From Hypoxylon rubiginosum (taxonomy: Eukaryota; Ascomycota; Sordariomycetes; Xylariales; Hypoxylaceae), in assembly GCA_902806565.1 (NCBI GenBank), contig CADCXA010000064.1, forward strand, positions 62,001-126,000: a DNA stretch of 64,000 nt. The letters are read 5' to 3'. Under the pieces are notes generated by a model that saw only the letters and a list, made by a program, of their open reading frames with translations, searched no databases and was not told where the DNA came from. Below are positions 28,101-41,200 of this stretch, piece by piece. The translations under genes were made by a program, and so were the position numbers. How positions within the stretch are numbered: position 1 is the first letter of the stretch; every line of letters begins with the position of its first letter.

Positions 28101-29199
28101 TTTATATTTAACTTTTATTGGTTTTTAAATAATCACTTTTTAAAATAAACTTATAAAATATTTTAAAATTTAAAATCCTAAGTATTTTAATTTATAATAT
28201 TATATTTAAGTATTTTTAATTAAAAAAGCTTATTTAATTTATATATTATATTTATACTTTTTTATAATAATATTAAATATATTTTTTTTTATTTATATAT
28301 TAACTTAGTAAATTATTATATATTATTTATATATGTTTTTAATTTTATTTATAAAAATATTATTTTTTTTTTATATATAAATTAAGTTTATTTTATTATT
28401 TTATTAAAACCTTTTATATTTTAATTTTTATAATAAAATTAAAATAATTAATAATAAAAAATAATAAGTTATATTTAATAATAATATTAATATATTTTTA
28501 ATTAATATATTTATTATTTTATATATTTAAATTAATAAGGTTTAATTTTTTAATTAAAAATAATTATTAAATAACGTTTATTTTTAATTAATTAAATAAT
28601 ATATTTAATTTATTATAATAATAATTAATTTATTATTTAAAATAATTAAATAAATTAAAAAATATTTATTTATTATTAAAATAAAAAATATAATTAATAT
28701 TTTTTTTATAAACTAATTATATAGTTATTTTTATAACTTTTTAAATTTTTTTTTAAGTTAAAAAGTTTTAAATTTTAATTTACTTTTTTTAAATAATTAT
28801 ATTTATATTTAAAGTTTTAAATCTTTTAAAGTTTTTTTAATTTTAAAAGTTAATTAATTTTTTAATTTAAAATTATTATATATTTTTTTTAAAAAAATAT
28901 AATAATATTTTATAAGTTAATAATATTAATTATATATTAAATAACTATTAATTAACACAGTATTTTAATTTTCTTTTTATAATTTTCTTTTATTTATATT
29001 TTTATTTTTTAGTTAATTAAAAAAAAAATTAATTAATTTTTTTTTATTAAAATCTTTTTTATTATAAATAAGTTTAAAAATTTTTTTAAATATTTTTTTT
29101 ATTTTATATATTATTTTAATTATATAATTATAAAAGTTATTTATAAGGTTTTTATATTATAAAATATTATTAATAAATTATAATTTCTTAATTATTTTA

Positions 29200-29316
29200 A
29201 GTAACACTTTTTGCGCAGTATGGCTCTCGCGAAAATCCACGCAGTATCCAGGTTAACACATATCAGACCCCCGCACTAGCAAATCCCCACATAATTTACA
29301 TATAAATCTATTAATG
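29200..29316 (+). repeat. Left terminal inverted repeat
   Basis: The 117-bp arm begins AGTAACACT and contains GCGCAGTATGGCTC and GACCCCCGCACTAGCAAATC. Compared with the right arm it carries the A/T base at about 13 of 15 transition differences. Confidence 0.85.
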
Positions 29317-29801
29317 TGCAAGTAAGCCGGCTATCCCAGGTACGGATTTTTCAATTGAATTCCAGGCCATTGCCTTCGGATCTGTTATATTAGTCCCCGT
29401 ATCTAAGTCATCTACAGTCCCCAAATGGTGCAACCAGACTTAAAAGTTTCGCTTAATTAAGAGCTTTCGAATGATACAGGTCCCGTCCCGGTGCATGCCC
29501 TGGTTGAGGAGATATTCAGGTATAAAGGTTGATATCTTGAATGGGAATGTGGCCGATGGGTGTCACGTGATACCCTTGAAAGCCAACTTTGGATATCAAA
29601 GACCTTATATTCAAAGGTCAATTCAATTGAAACCAGATATCAGACGAGGGTGCAACCTATATTAATATTTTTGCCATTTTCTGCTCTATTGATTGATGGC
29701 GGTATCATATAACAGCCAGTTGAATTGATTGAATTATATTGTAACGAATGCTGGGAATTGGCAAAAGCCTTCATTTTGTAATGGCGAATTGTGTACCGCG
29801 G

Positions 29802-29918
29802 CGCTAACAGATTTATATGCGAATTATGAGGAGATTTGCTAGTGCGGGGGTCCGATATGCGCCAACCCGGATACTGCGCGGATTTTCGCAAGAGCCATAC
29901 TGCGCAAGGAGTGTTACT
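29802..29918 (-). repeat. Right terminal inverted repeat
   Basis: This is the reverse complement of the left arm, also beginning AGTAACACT on the minus strand. It keeps CpG sites (for example CCGCGCAG, GGCGCA) where the left arm has CpA or TpA-type words, so it is the less altered arm. Confidence 0.85.
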
Positions 29919-30743
29919 TATTATTTTATAGATAATAATTTAACTTTTATAAAATCCTTTTATTACATTTAAAAAATCCCTTATTTATAAGCTTAAATAT
30001 TATATTTTAAATATTTTATAAAATTTAACTTTAAATATAATTATTTTTTAAATTTATAATTATTAATTTATATTTTTAAGATTTTTAAAAAATATTATTA
30101 CTTTTTTATATTTTTTTTTAATATTATCTCTTTTATTTAATTTAATTTTATTATATTAAACGCTTAATTTTTAATATTATTTTTATATTAATTTTTTAAT
30201 AATATAATATATAATTTTATAATAATTTATTATAATTTAATATATATAATTATTAAGTTTTTTTATTATTATAATTTATTTTATATATAGTTTTTTATAT
30301 TAATTATAATAATTTATATTTATTTTATAATTAGTTTTTTTATTTTTTATTAAATTTAAAATAAACTAATCTCCGTTTTTTTTTTTAATTTAAAATAAAT
30401 TTAGTTTTTTTAGTTTTATTATAATAAATTTTATAGATTTATTTAATTTTATAAAAGCGGTAATAATATTAGCTTTTTTATTATATTTCTTTAAAATTAT
30501 ATTAAAAAGCTTTGGTTTTTTAAATAATAAAATTTTATCGATTAAATAATTAAAAAGTTTTAATAATTTAGCTTTTAATTTAAATTTATTTTCCTAATTA
30601 TATTAATTTTTTAAATTAATTAAGGTTTTAAAAAAGTTACTTTTTTTATTATTTAATTATATAAATATTTTAAGTAAATAATTCTAATATTTTTTTTATA
30701 TATAAATAACGTTAAAAAAATAACGATAAAACTTTTAATTATT

Positions 30744-30895
30744 AAATTTAAAAATTAATTAAATTAAATTTAAATCTTTTAATTAAAAAACATATAATTT
30801 TTATATTATTTTTATATATAAAATCTTAATTTAAAAGCTTATTTAATAAAAATTTATTTATTTTTAGTTATTAACTAATCTTTAAATTTAATAAT
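30744..30895 (+). repeat. Dispersed direct repeat, copy 2
   Basis: This is the partner of 24,975-25,126 in the same orientation. Between the copies lie about 5.05 kb of AT-rich DNA plus the inserted 719-bp element. Differences such as GTGTG versus CATAT and single T/C or A/G changes are transitions, as expected if both copies decayed by RIP after duplication. Confidence 0.7.
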
Positions 30896-31041
30896 ATTAA
30901 ATATTATAATTTTAATATTATATTTACCTTATAATTATAAAAGGTTTAATATTATATATTTTATAAAAAAAAATACTATATATTATTAAATTTATATTAT
31001 AATTTTAATATTATTTGTTTTTTTTAATAAATTATAAATTT

Positions 31042-31222
31042 ATAAACTTATTAAATTTTTATAAATTTATTAAATTTTTATAAATTTATTAAATCTTTAT
31101 AAATTTATTAAATTTTTATAAACTTATTAAATTTTTATAAATCTATTAAATTTTTATAAATTTATTAAAATTTTATAAATTTATTAAGTTTTTATAAATT
31201 TATTAAATTTTTATAAACTTAT
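31042..31222. repeat. 19-bp minisatellite, about 9.5 copies
   Basis: The unit ATAAATTTATTAAATTTTT repeats in register from 31,042 (copies at +19 steps, the last start at 31,213). Variants are mostly single T/C changes (for example ATAAACTTATT), plus small A/T shifts. Confidence 0.8.
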
Positions 31223-34010
31223 TATAATATTATAATAAACTTATTATATTAATTAAATAAAAATAACTTAATAATTTTATAATATTAAAAAGTTTATTTT
31301 AAATTTAAATTAATTAATATTTAAATTACTTAAATTTAATTTTTTGTTAAAAAGTTTTAATATTTAAATAATTAATATATTTAAAACTATTTATTTTTAT
31401 TATATTTAATTATATCTTTTTTATCTTTTAAATAATTTTTTTATTTATATAATTTTATTTAATTTTATATATCTAAGATATTAAAAACGTTAATAATATT
31501 AAAAATAATAAATATTATATTTTTAAAATTTAAAACTTATTATTTATAAAAAAATATATATTTTTATAAAAAAAAAACTTATTTAGTTTATATTTTATAT
31601 ATTTAATACTTATAAATTTCCTTAAGTTAATAAAATAGTTTTTTATATAATTAAAAATAAATTATATAGTATATTTATAAAAAATAATATAACTTATTTT
31701 AAATTTATATTTTATAATAATAATATAGTAATTTTTATTATAATTAAAAACTTTTATATATTTATTTATATTTTTAAATTTAATAAATTTAAACTTAATA
31801 AAAAATTATATTAAGTTAAATTAATTTATATATAACAAGTTTATTATAAAACTATTTAAATAATAAAAAAAACTAAAATATTATTATATAAAAAGCTATA
31901 AATTTAATAGTTATAAATATTTTTATATATATAAAAATAATAAATAAAAAAGCCTATTAAATAAAAAAACTTATTATTTATTTTTAATATATTTAATAAT
32001 ATAAACATTTAATATTATTATTTTAAAAGCTATAATATCTTTTAAATAATAAAGGCTAAATTTATATAATAAAATTTAAATTTTAATAAAGTTTATAAGT
32101 TATTATAATCACGGTAATTTATTATAAAAAAATACTTAATATTTAAACTTAAAAATAATTAAATAACTATTTATTAAATAATAATAAATTTTAAAAAAAA
32201 AAACATATTATTAAACTATAATAATAAAAAATAATATAACTTATTATTTTTATTTATATAATAATATATATTAAAAACTAAAATTAATTTAAAAATATAT
32301 TTATTAATATAAATTTTAAAGCTTTAAAATAAACATAAAATAAATATTAATTTATATTATTACTTTAATTATTATTATCTTAAATATTTTTAAATAAAGT
32401 ATAATATATAATATATAATATTATAAATATTATAAAAAACGTTATTATTATTATATTATAATAATTTTACCTTATATATATATAATAATTTATTTTAAAA
32501 TAATAAAAAAAAACATATTTATTAATTATTTATAAATTACTTAAAGTTTTTATTTATAAGTAATATTTTTTAACTATTATAAAATAATAAAAAAAATTAT
32601 TAAAATTTTTAATAACTATAATATATTTAATATTTATAATAATAAAATTATTTATTAAAAGGAAATTATTAAATACTTTTAAAAACTAGTTATATTATAT
32701 AAAAAAATATATAATTTAACTAATTTTTATATTAATAAAAAAACTTAAAATAATAACTTAATAAACTAATATATTAATAAATAACATTATTTTTATTTAA
32801 CTAATAAATGAAAATTATAATTTTATATATTAATATAGAATTTTTATTATTATTATTTTTATAATTATTTTAAAATAATAATTAAATAAATTATAAAGAA
32901 AATTATAAATATATATATATATTAATATTATATTAAAATTAATTTAAATTAACGTTATAAAAAAATACATCTTTTTATAATTTTAAATTTTAATTAAAAA
33001 ATATATTTTCTTAATATACTTAAAATATATTAATAATATATATTTAACGTTTATTAAATTCCAGTAATTTATTTTTATTTTAATTTAATTATTTTTATCT
33101 TTTTTCTTTTAATTTTAATAACTTTTTTTTTATTTTATTAAATTTAATTGTTATTTTATTTAATATAGTAATTATTATTATATAAATATTTATTATTATT
33201 AATAATTTAAAATCCTATATTATATATAGTAAATTTTTTTTAACGAATTATATATAATCTTTAAAATTAAACATAAAATAATTTCCTTAAAATTAATAAA
33301 AAATAAACATATTAATAAATATAATTTATAATTTATTACGTTTATTTACATTTATATAATATATTAATAACTGTTAAAAGTGTTTAAAAAATTAATATAT
33401 ATTAAGTTTATAAAAGTATTTATAGCTGTTAAAATTATAATAATAACTAGTATAAACGTTATTTAAATATCTAAATAATATAATATATTATTAAAACATG
33501 TTTTTATTTTTTTTATAAAATATATAAACACGTTTTAAAAGTAAAATAATACCGATTATTATTATATAAACAGTTTATTAATAATATTAAAACTTTATTA
33601 TAATTAAATATAAAATAATTTAAAATAAACTTTTATAATTAACCGTGGCTTTTAATATAAAATTAAAATCCTAATAAATATAACTATAACTTTTTTAATA
33701 TATATATAAATAAATTATTTATTTTATATAAAATTATTAATATATTATTAACTAGTTTTTTATATTTAATAAAATAAATTATATATTCTAATTAATTATT
33801 ATTTTTATTATAATATTATTTATTTTTAATTACTTAACTTTAATTAAAATTTAAATTATATATTAAAAAAGATTATTAATATTTATAATAATTAGTTTCT
33901 TTATTTTATTATTAAAAAAATAATTTATATTAAATAAAACGTAATAAAATAAAAAATAATCCTTCTTTTTAAAATCTTAATTAAAAGTCGTTATTTAATC
34001 TTAATTAAAA

Positions 34011-34091
34011 CCAGGGTTATTTTTAAGAGAAATAAAACCGGGGTTATTTTTAAGAGAAATAAAACCGGGGTTATTTTAAAAAAAAATAAAA
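34011..34091. repeat. 27-bp tandem repeat, 3 copies, G/C-bearing
   Basis: The unit CCGGGGTTATTTTTAAGAGA plus AATAAAA starts at 34,011, 34,038 and 34,065; the first copy reads CCAGGG. A more worn copy may follow. It is notable for conserved CCGGGG in otherwise A/T DNA. Confidence 0.8.
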
Positions 34092-34164
34092 CTAAAATCG
34101 TTTTTAAAAAAAATAAAAAAATTTAAATTAGTAATATTAAAGTTATTATTATTATAATTTTAAT

Positions 34165-34440
34165 CTAAATAATCTAAACGTTATTTTTTTATATATATAT
34201 TTTTTAAGGTATTTTTATTATTATTATTATTAAAACTTATAAAATTTTAACGTTATTTTTTTAAATAAATATATTTAATAAATATAAATTTAATATTATA
34301 TTACTTTTTAATTAAGATATTTTTTAAGGTATTATTAACATTTTAATTATTATTTTTATTATAATTTTTAAAATCTTAATAACGTTTTTTAAACTAAGTA
34401 TTTCTAGTAAATATACGTTTAATATTATATTTTTATAACC
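34165..34440. repeat. Worn tandem duplication of about 120-129 bp
   Basis: The words TATTTTTTAAGGTAT, AACGTTNTTTTTAAA and TTTAATATTATATT occur in the same order in two adjacent copies, 120 to 129 bp apart because of small gaps. A short 21-bp doublet (TATAACCTAGAAATAG-type) follows at about 34,436-34,475. Confidence 0.55.
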
Positions 34441-37400
34441 TAGAAATAGTATTTTATAACCTAGGAATAATGTTTTTTAATTTAAATATAATGCGAATTA
34501 TATATGTTTTTTATAAGTTAGGTAAATAAAATTAAAATTAAAAAAAAAACCAAACCCGTTTAATTTTAATTTAAAAAATAAAAATATTAAAATATATTAT
34601 ATAATATTTATAAATAGTTTCAGAAAATACTAACGTTTATTTATATATAATTATAAAACACGAATATATTTATTAATTTATTAATTATTATATAAAAAAA
34701 AAATCATATTATTATATAATTAAAAATAAATACACGTATATTTATTTTATTATTTTATTATATGTTTAATTTTTATATTAATTTATTTGTTTTATATTTT
34801 AACGTTTTAAAAAAAGCTTTATTTTAATTTTAATATTTAATTATAAATAATTAGTTATTAAAATATACGTTATTTATATAAATAAAAAGTTATTTTATAA
34901 ATTAATATCTTTTTTTTTAAGATAATTTATAAAAATATTTCGTAGTGTTTTTTTTATATTTAAATTTTATTTAAAACTAATAAAATATAATAAAAAATAT
35001 AATAGTTATTTTAAAGTTATAGTTATAATTTATTATTTAATAATAAAAAAATACTTACGTTTTAAGAAAAATCATGTAAAATTATTCGAATATAAGCGAT
35101 TTATAATATATTTAAAATTGTTAAATAAAATAAAAAATTTTATTTTTAAAAATAAAATCATTAAATAAAATATTAAAAAAATTATAATTAGTTTAATATA
35201 ATAATTATAATAGTTAAATTTTATTATTATTATATATAATATTAATATAATATTAAGTTATAATTACCTTAATATTTAAAAAAGCTTATAAAAAATTATT
35301 ATTATATATTATTATTATTAAATAAACTATTAATTTAAATAAAAGTTAATAATATATTAAACTTATTATAATTTAATTATTTAAAAAAAAAAAATTTAAA
35401 ATTAGTAACATTTTTTTATATATTTTTTTATAAAGTTAAAGTTATAATAACTTATATATAATTTATATATATATTAATAAAAAACGTGTATATTTTAATT
35501 ATTAAGTTTTTATTAGTTTTATTTATATTAAAAAACTTTTTATAAATATATTTAATATTAAAATATTTATATACCTTATATAAAATTTTATTATTATATT
35601 TAGTTTTTTAAATATAATAATAATTATAAGTTACTTATATATAAGTTAGTTTTTTTTTTTTTTTTTTTTAAATAAAATATTCTTATAAACCTTATAAAAA
35701 AAAACAATAAAAATAAAATAAATAACTATTTAATAAGCTATTTATAATAATATTAACATTTAAAAGCTATTAAAAAAAAATATAACAAATTATAAATAAA
35801 ATATAAATTTATAATATAATTAAAATTAAGTTATTTTTATTCTTAAAAAATTAAAAATTAATTTATTATTAAAATAAGTAACTATAAAAACCAGCTAGTA
35901 ATAACGTTATAAATTAACATTAAAATAATAATTTTATTATAATAACTTTTTTATTATTTTATTTATAAAGTAAAAATATTAATAAATATATTAATATATA
36001 TTTTAAAATCTAAAAATATAATATTTAACTTAATTATTATTTTTTAATTTAATTATTATAATATTAATATTTATTAGTTTTTATCACTTATTAATAAGAT
36101 TTTTATAATATTTAGTTTTAAGTAATTTTACCTGTTAATAAATATTATATTTAAAAAAAAATATTATTATTATATTTTAAAATCGTGGAACGTTTTAATT
36201 ATTATTTAATAATTTATTATTAAAATTATTAATAATTACTTAATATTTATAAGTTTTTTAACTAGTTTTAAATTCGCTTATATTAACTAAATTAATAAAT
36301 TTAAATAATAATACGTTAATTTTTTATTTATATATATTTATAATATCTATTAAAATAATTTATTTAAAGTGATTATAATATATAAATCTTAAAATTATTT
36401 AATGTTTTTAAACTTTATAATTAATCCTAGTATTATTTATATTAAATAAATTAATAAATTTAATTAATAATAAATTAATATTATATTTATAAGTATTTAT
36501 ATTATATTATAATAATTATTTAATAATAATAATTATTTTTAGTTTTAAAATAATATTAAAAGTTTTAAAAATATTAATAAATATAAATAATATTTTAACC
36601 GAAATTAATTTAATGTTAAAAGCCACGTTTTTTTTTTTAGTAAATAAGTTAATATTTTTTTTAGTTACGTTGTTTTTAAAAAAAAATAAAAGCCGTGGTT
36701 TTTTAAATTTATAAAATGTAATTTTATATATAAAACTTTTAGTTTATTTTACGTTAATGTTTTTTTTTATTTCTCGCTTTTATTTCTTTTTTTACTTTTA
36801 ATTTTCTTTTTATATTTACTTTTATTATTATATTCATTTTTATTTATATTTTTTAAACATTTTTTTTATTTTTTTTATTTTTTTATTATAATTATATAAT
36901 ATTTTAAGTTATTTAAAAGTAATAAACTATTATTAAATTAATTACTTTTAAGTAAAAATAACTTAAATTTAATTTATTTTAATTAAGTTGGTTTTTTAAG
37001 AATTAAAAACTTGTTATTATTTTTAAATAAATTAAAAGTTAAATTAATTATATTAGATTTTTAAAAGCTAATTATATATAAATATATAATATATTATTAT
37101 TAAATATAAACAGTAAATAAAATATAAAAAAGATTTAATAAAACTTATTATTATAGTTTATATTTAAGCTAATAACGTTTTAAATAATTTAAATAAAAAT
37201 AATATTTATTATTTTAAATTAATATTAAAACTTAAATTTATATATTAATTTAAACTAAAATAACCTTCCTAGCTTTTATTATTATATTATAAACTTAAAC
37301 TTAATATAAAATCATCTAGGTTTTTATTAGCTTCGCCTATTAAAAATAAATAAATAAATAATAAAAAAAAAGTTATTATTTATTTTATTAATAAAACCAC

Positions 37401-38014
37401 GATAACTTTTTAATATATAAATATATAAATAATATATATATTATATTTTATTATATTTTTTAATTATATTTAAAATATTATATTTTTATTAAATAAATCA
37501 CTTATTATTATAATATTATAACCGGTAATTATAATTAACTAAATCTTGTTTTTTTTTATTATATTAATTTTTTAAATAAATTTTATTTAAAGTTTAACCT
37601 TAATATAAATTATTTATTTATTGGATTTAAACTTTAAAACAATGTTATTAATAAGTTAAAATTATAAATTATAAACTATAAATTTTATATAATATAAGAT
37701 TTTAATATTAATTATTTTTAATTATATTAAAAAATATATATTAAATAAAATAATAAAAAAATTTATATTATTTTATTTTTATTATTAGTATAATTACCAA
37801 CTTATAATTTTATTATTTTATTAATTTATTAATAGTTTAATTGTTTTGTTTTTTTTACGGTAAATAACTGTTTTATTTTATTAATTTTATTTAATATTTT
37901 AATATTAACTTTATTTATATTAATTAGTAAAATATTATTTAAAATAATTAATTTATTTAACGTAAATAATATATATTTATTAAATAATTTAATTAAAATA
38001 AAATATTTTTATCT

Positions 38015-38240
38015 AATAAATAATTTATTTAAAATAAAAATTCTTTATTTAATAAATAATTTATTTAAAATAAAAGTTTTTTATTTAATAAGTAATTTAT
38101 TTAAAACTTATTTTACAAGTAATTTATTTAAAATAAAAATTCCTTATTTAATAAGTAATTTATTTAAAACTTATTTTATAAATAATTTATTTAAAGTAAA
38201 AATTCCCCACTTAATAAATAATTTATTTAAAGTAAATAAT
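38015..38240. repeat. 28-36-bp minisatellite, about 7 copies
   Basis: The word AATAAATAATTTATTTAAA recurs at 38,015, 38,051, 38,087, about 38,115, 38,150, 38,178 and 38,213. Spacing is 36 bp at first, then alternates between about 28 and 35 bp. Confidence 0.75.
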
Positions 38241-41200
38241 TTATATTTAATTTTTATATTTTTAATAAAGTTAATTTAAAGTTATTTATATTTAAATATA
38301 TTTTTTATTTTAAACCGATATATATAAAAAATAATATTTAAACTATAAAATATAACCGGTTAAAAAAAAAATAATATATTTAAATTTAATAAGTTATTTA
38401 ACACTATATATTTAACTTTAAAATTATTAATAATAACTTAATAAAAAAAAAAATTATAAATATTACACTTTTTATAATTATTTATATTAAATATTTTAAT
38501 AATATTTTTATAAGATATTATTTTCATTATATTATATATATTTAATAACGCTTATTATTAATCTTTTATATAAATATCGTAACATTTTATAAAAAAAAAA
38601 AAAAATTTATTAAAAATTATATATAAAATAAAAATAATAAAAAAAAATAAAAATAATATAAAAAAACATTAAAATAATTATATTAAAAATAAATATTATA
38701 AATTACTTAAATATTAAAACCGCTTAAAAATTAAACACTTAAATTAATATTATTATATATATAATAGTTATTTTATATGTTTTTAATAATTTAACTTACT
38801 AAGGTTTTTTTTTTTTTTTGTTATTTTTATAAAAAACCTATTATTATATAATATTTTACTTTTTTAAATTAATTTAATACTAAATTAATCTTATTAAAAA
38901 TCGTTATTATTTTTATAAAAAATAATTTATTAAAACATATAATTCTTACTTATTTTTATAATATAAACATATTTATTTATTATATTTAATTAAAGTTTTA
39001 AATAACGTATAATATAAAAAAATAATTTAATATAAATTAAATAAATATTTAAATATAAATATATTTTTATTATTTAACTAAATAATTAAAAACTATTAAA
39101 AACTTAAAAAATATTAAAATATATAACTGTAATTTATTAAAAAAATCTATTAAATTAACGTAATAATCAGTTTAATTTTAAAGTAATAAAAATAAAAAAA
39201 AGTAAATTTTATATTAATAAATTTATTTACACGTTAAAAAAAAACTTTTAAAAAAATTTCCTTTTTAATTAATAATAGCTGTTATATTAATAAAAGATAT
39301 TTTATTAATTATAATTAATAAAATTTTATTTTATATTAAAATAAACGCCGTTTTATTATTTAATTATATATTTTTATTTATAAATTTCACTTTAATTATA
39401 ATTAATAATATTTTTACCGATTTTAATAAAAATAATAAAAACTTTATTATTAATTAAAATTAAAAAATAAATAACTTAATAACTTATATAAAAATAAACT
39501 AGTTATTATAATTATTAAAATAATTAAAAACCAATGTTTATAATATACTTTTAGCTTTTTTTTTTATATATAAAAAAATAAAATAATATTTTTCTTTTTT
39601 TAATATTAAAAAAACTATTCTTTACTATAAAATATTAAGCAGTAAAAATATTTTACACTTTATTATTTAAGCTTAAAAACGTAATTAAAAACATTATATA
39701 TTTTAAATAAAATATTATAAGTAGTTAAATAATAAAAAAACTTTTTTAGTTTATTTTTTTAAAACTTAAATAATAAATAAAATTAATTTAAACCTTTAAA
39801 TACTTTTAATTAAAACTTTATATATATAAAAAACAAATATAAAAAAACTATAATATTTAAAATATTAATAGTAAATTATTTTATATTATTTAAAACATAT
39901 TTTAATTAATTTATATAATTATTTAAGTTTTTTAAGTTATATTTTTTAATAATAAATATAAATACTAGTATATTTTTCACGTTTATTATAAATATATTTA
40001 TTATTTTTTATAAAATATAAAGCTTTTTAATAATATAAGTTAAATATTAAATTAAGGTTAATAATTTATTAAATAAATAAATTATAATTAATTTTATATA
40101 TTTAACGGTTATTACTTTTTTTATTTTTTATATAGCCGCTTATTTTTTTCTTATTTAAATAAATAATAAATAATTACGCTATATATAAGAAAAATAATAA
40201 AAGCGGCGCTAAGGGGGGGGGGGAGATAATTTTAATAAAAATAAAAGTAATTATTTTATAAAAAAAAATATATAATTTTAAGAAACTATTTTAATTATAT
40301 AATTAAAAATAATAACCTTATTTATATTATTTTAATAGTATTTTATAACATTTATAAAACTAAATAAATATAAAAAAAATTATTAAATTTTTATTTAAAA
40401 TAACTAAAATTAACTTTTTATAAAAAAATATAACGTGTAATAAAATTATAAATAAATAAAACGGTAGTTTTTTATATATTTTTATTAATTTAATTATTTA
40501 AATATTATATTAATTTAAATATTTTATATAATATAAAGTTATATACTTTAAAATTAATATAAAAATCTTTTATTTATATATTATAATATTATTTAAATAA
40601 TATTATTATTTTTTAAATTAGTAAAATATTATAATATAAGTTTAAATTAATTTAAAGTTTTATAAAAACAAAATTATTTACTGGTATTTAAATAAAAAAC
40701 TTTTTTAAAATTAAATCTTTTTATAGCTTTAAAAAAAATACCGTATTAATTTTAACTAATAAATTTTTTAATAATATTTTTATATATAAAATATTTATAA
40801 AAGTTAAATAAATATTAATATTATTATAATTAAAATTTATTAGTTTTTTATAATAAAGTTAAAATATAACTTAATTATTTAATATTTATAAAAAAAAAAA
40901 CCTAGTATTAATTTAACTTAATAATTATTTAAATGAAAATTTTAATAATAAAAATTAATTTATTATAATTTAATAATATACCTTTTTAAATTTATAAAAT
41001 ATATATATTATTTTATTTATTATTAAAATATTTATAATAAAAAAATTTTTAATTAACTATAAAACATATAAAGTATAAAAATTAATCCTACTTTTTTTAT
41101 TTAAATTTAATTTAAATATAATATAAAATAAAAAACTAATAAACTAATAAAATAAAAACATATCACGTATTAATTATATTAGTTTTTTTATAATTATTAA

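Larger units (their letters stand above)
29198..29920. mobile_element. TA-flanked 719-bp element with 117-bp terminal inverted repeats (MITE-like)
   Basis: The element proper spans 29,200-29,918 and is flanked on both sides by TA (29,198-29,199 and 29,919-29,920), the target duplication of the Tc1/mariner/pogo superfamily. Its arms, 29,200-29,316 and 29,802-29,918, are inverted copies beginning AGTAACACT. By hand alignment they differ at about 16 of 117 positions, 15 of them transitions, and 13 of those have the A/T state in the left arm. The interior has no convincing transposase; the longest frames (64 and 83 codons) are chance or relics. It is therefore a non-autonomous element. Its G/C content is near normal while everything around it is almost pure A/T, so it most likely inserted after the host block had decayed and then took only light RIP-like damage. 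Confidence 0.88.

Noticed and set aside
29471..29891. Two short open frames (64 and 83 codons) inside the inverted-repeat element as a transposase
   Set aside because: Too short, on opposite strands, overlapping, without DDE-type or helix-turn-helix features, and one runs into the terminal repeat.
31042..31222. CRISPR array
   Set aside because: The units are contiguous 19-bp repeats without spacers, in eukaryotic DNA.
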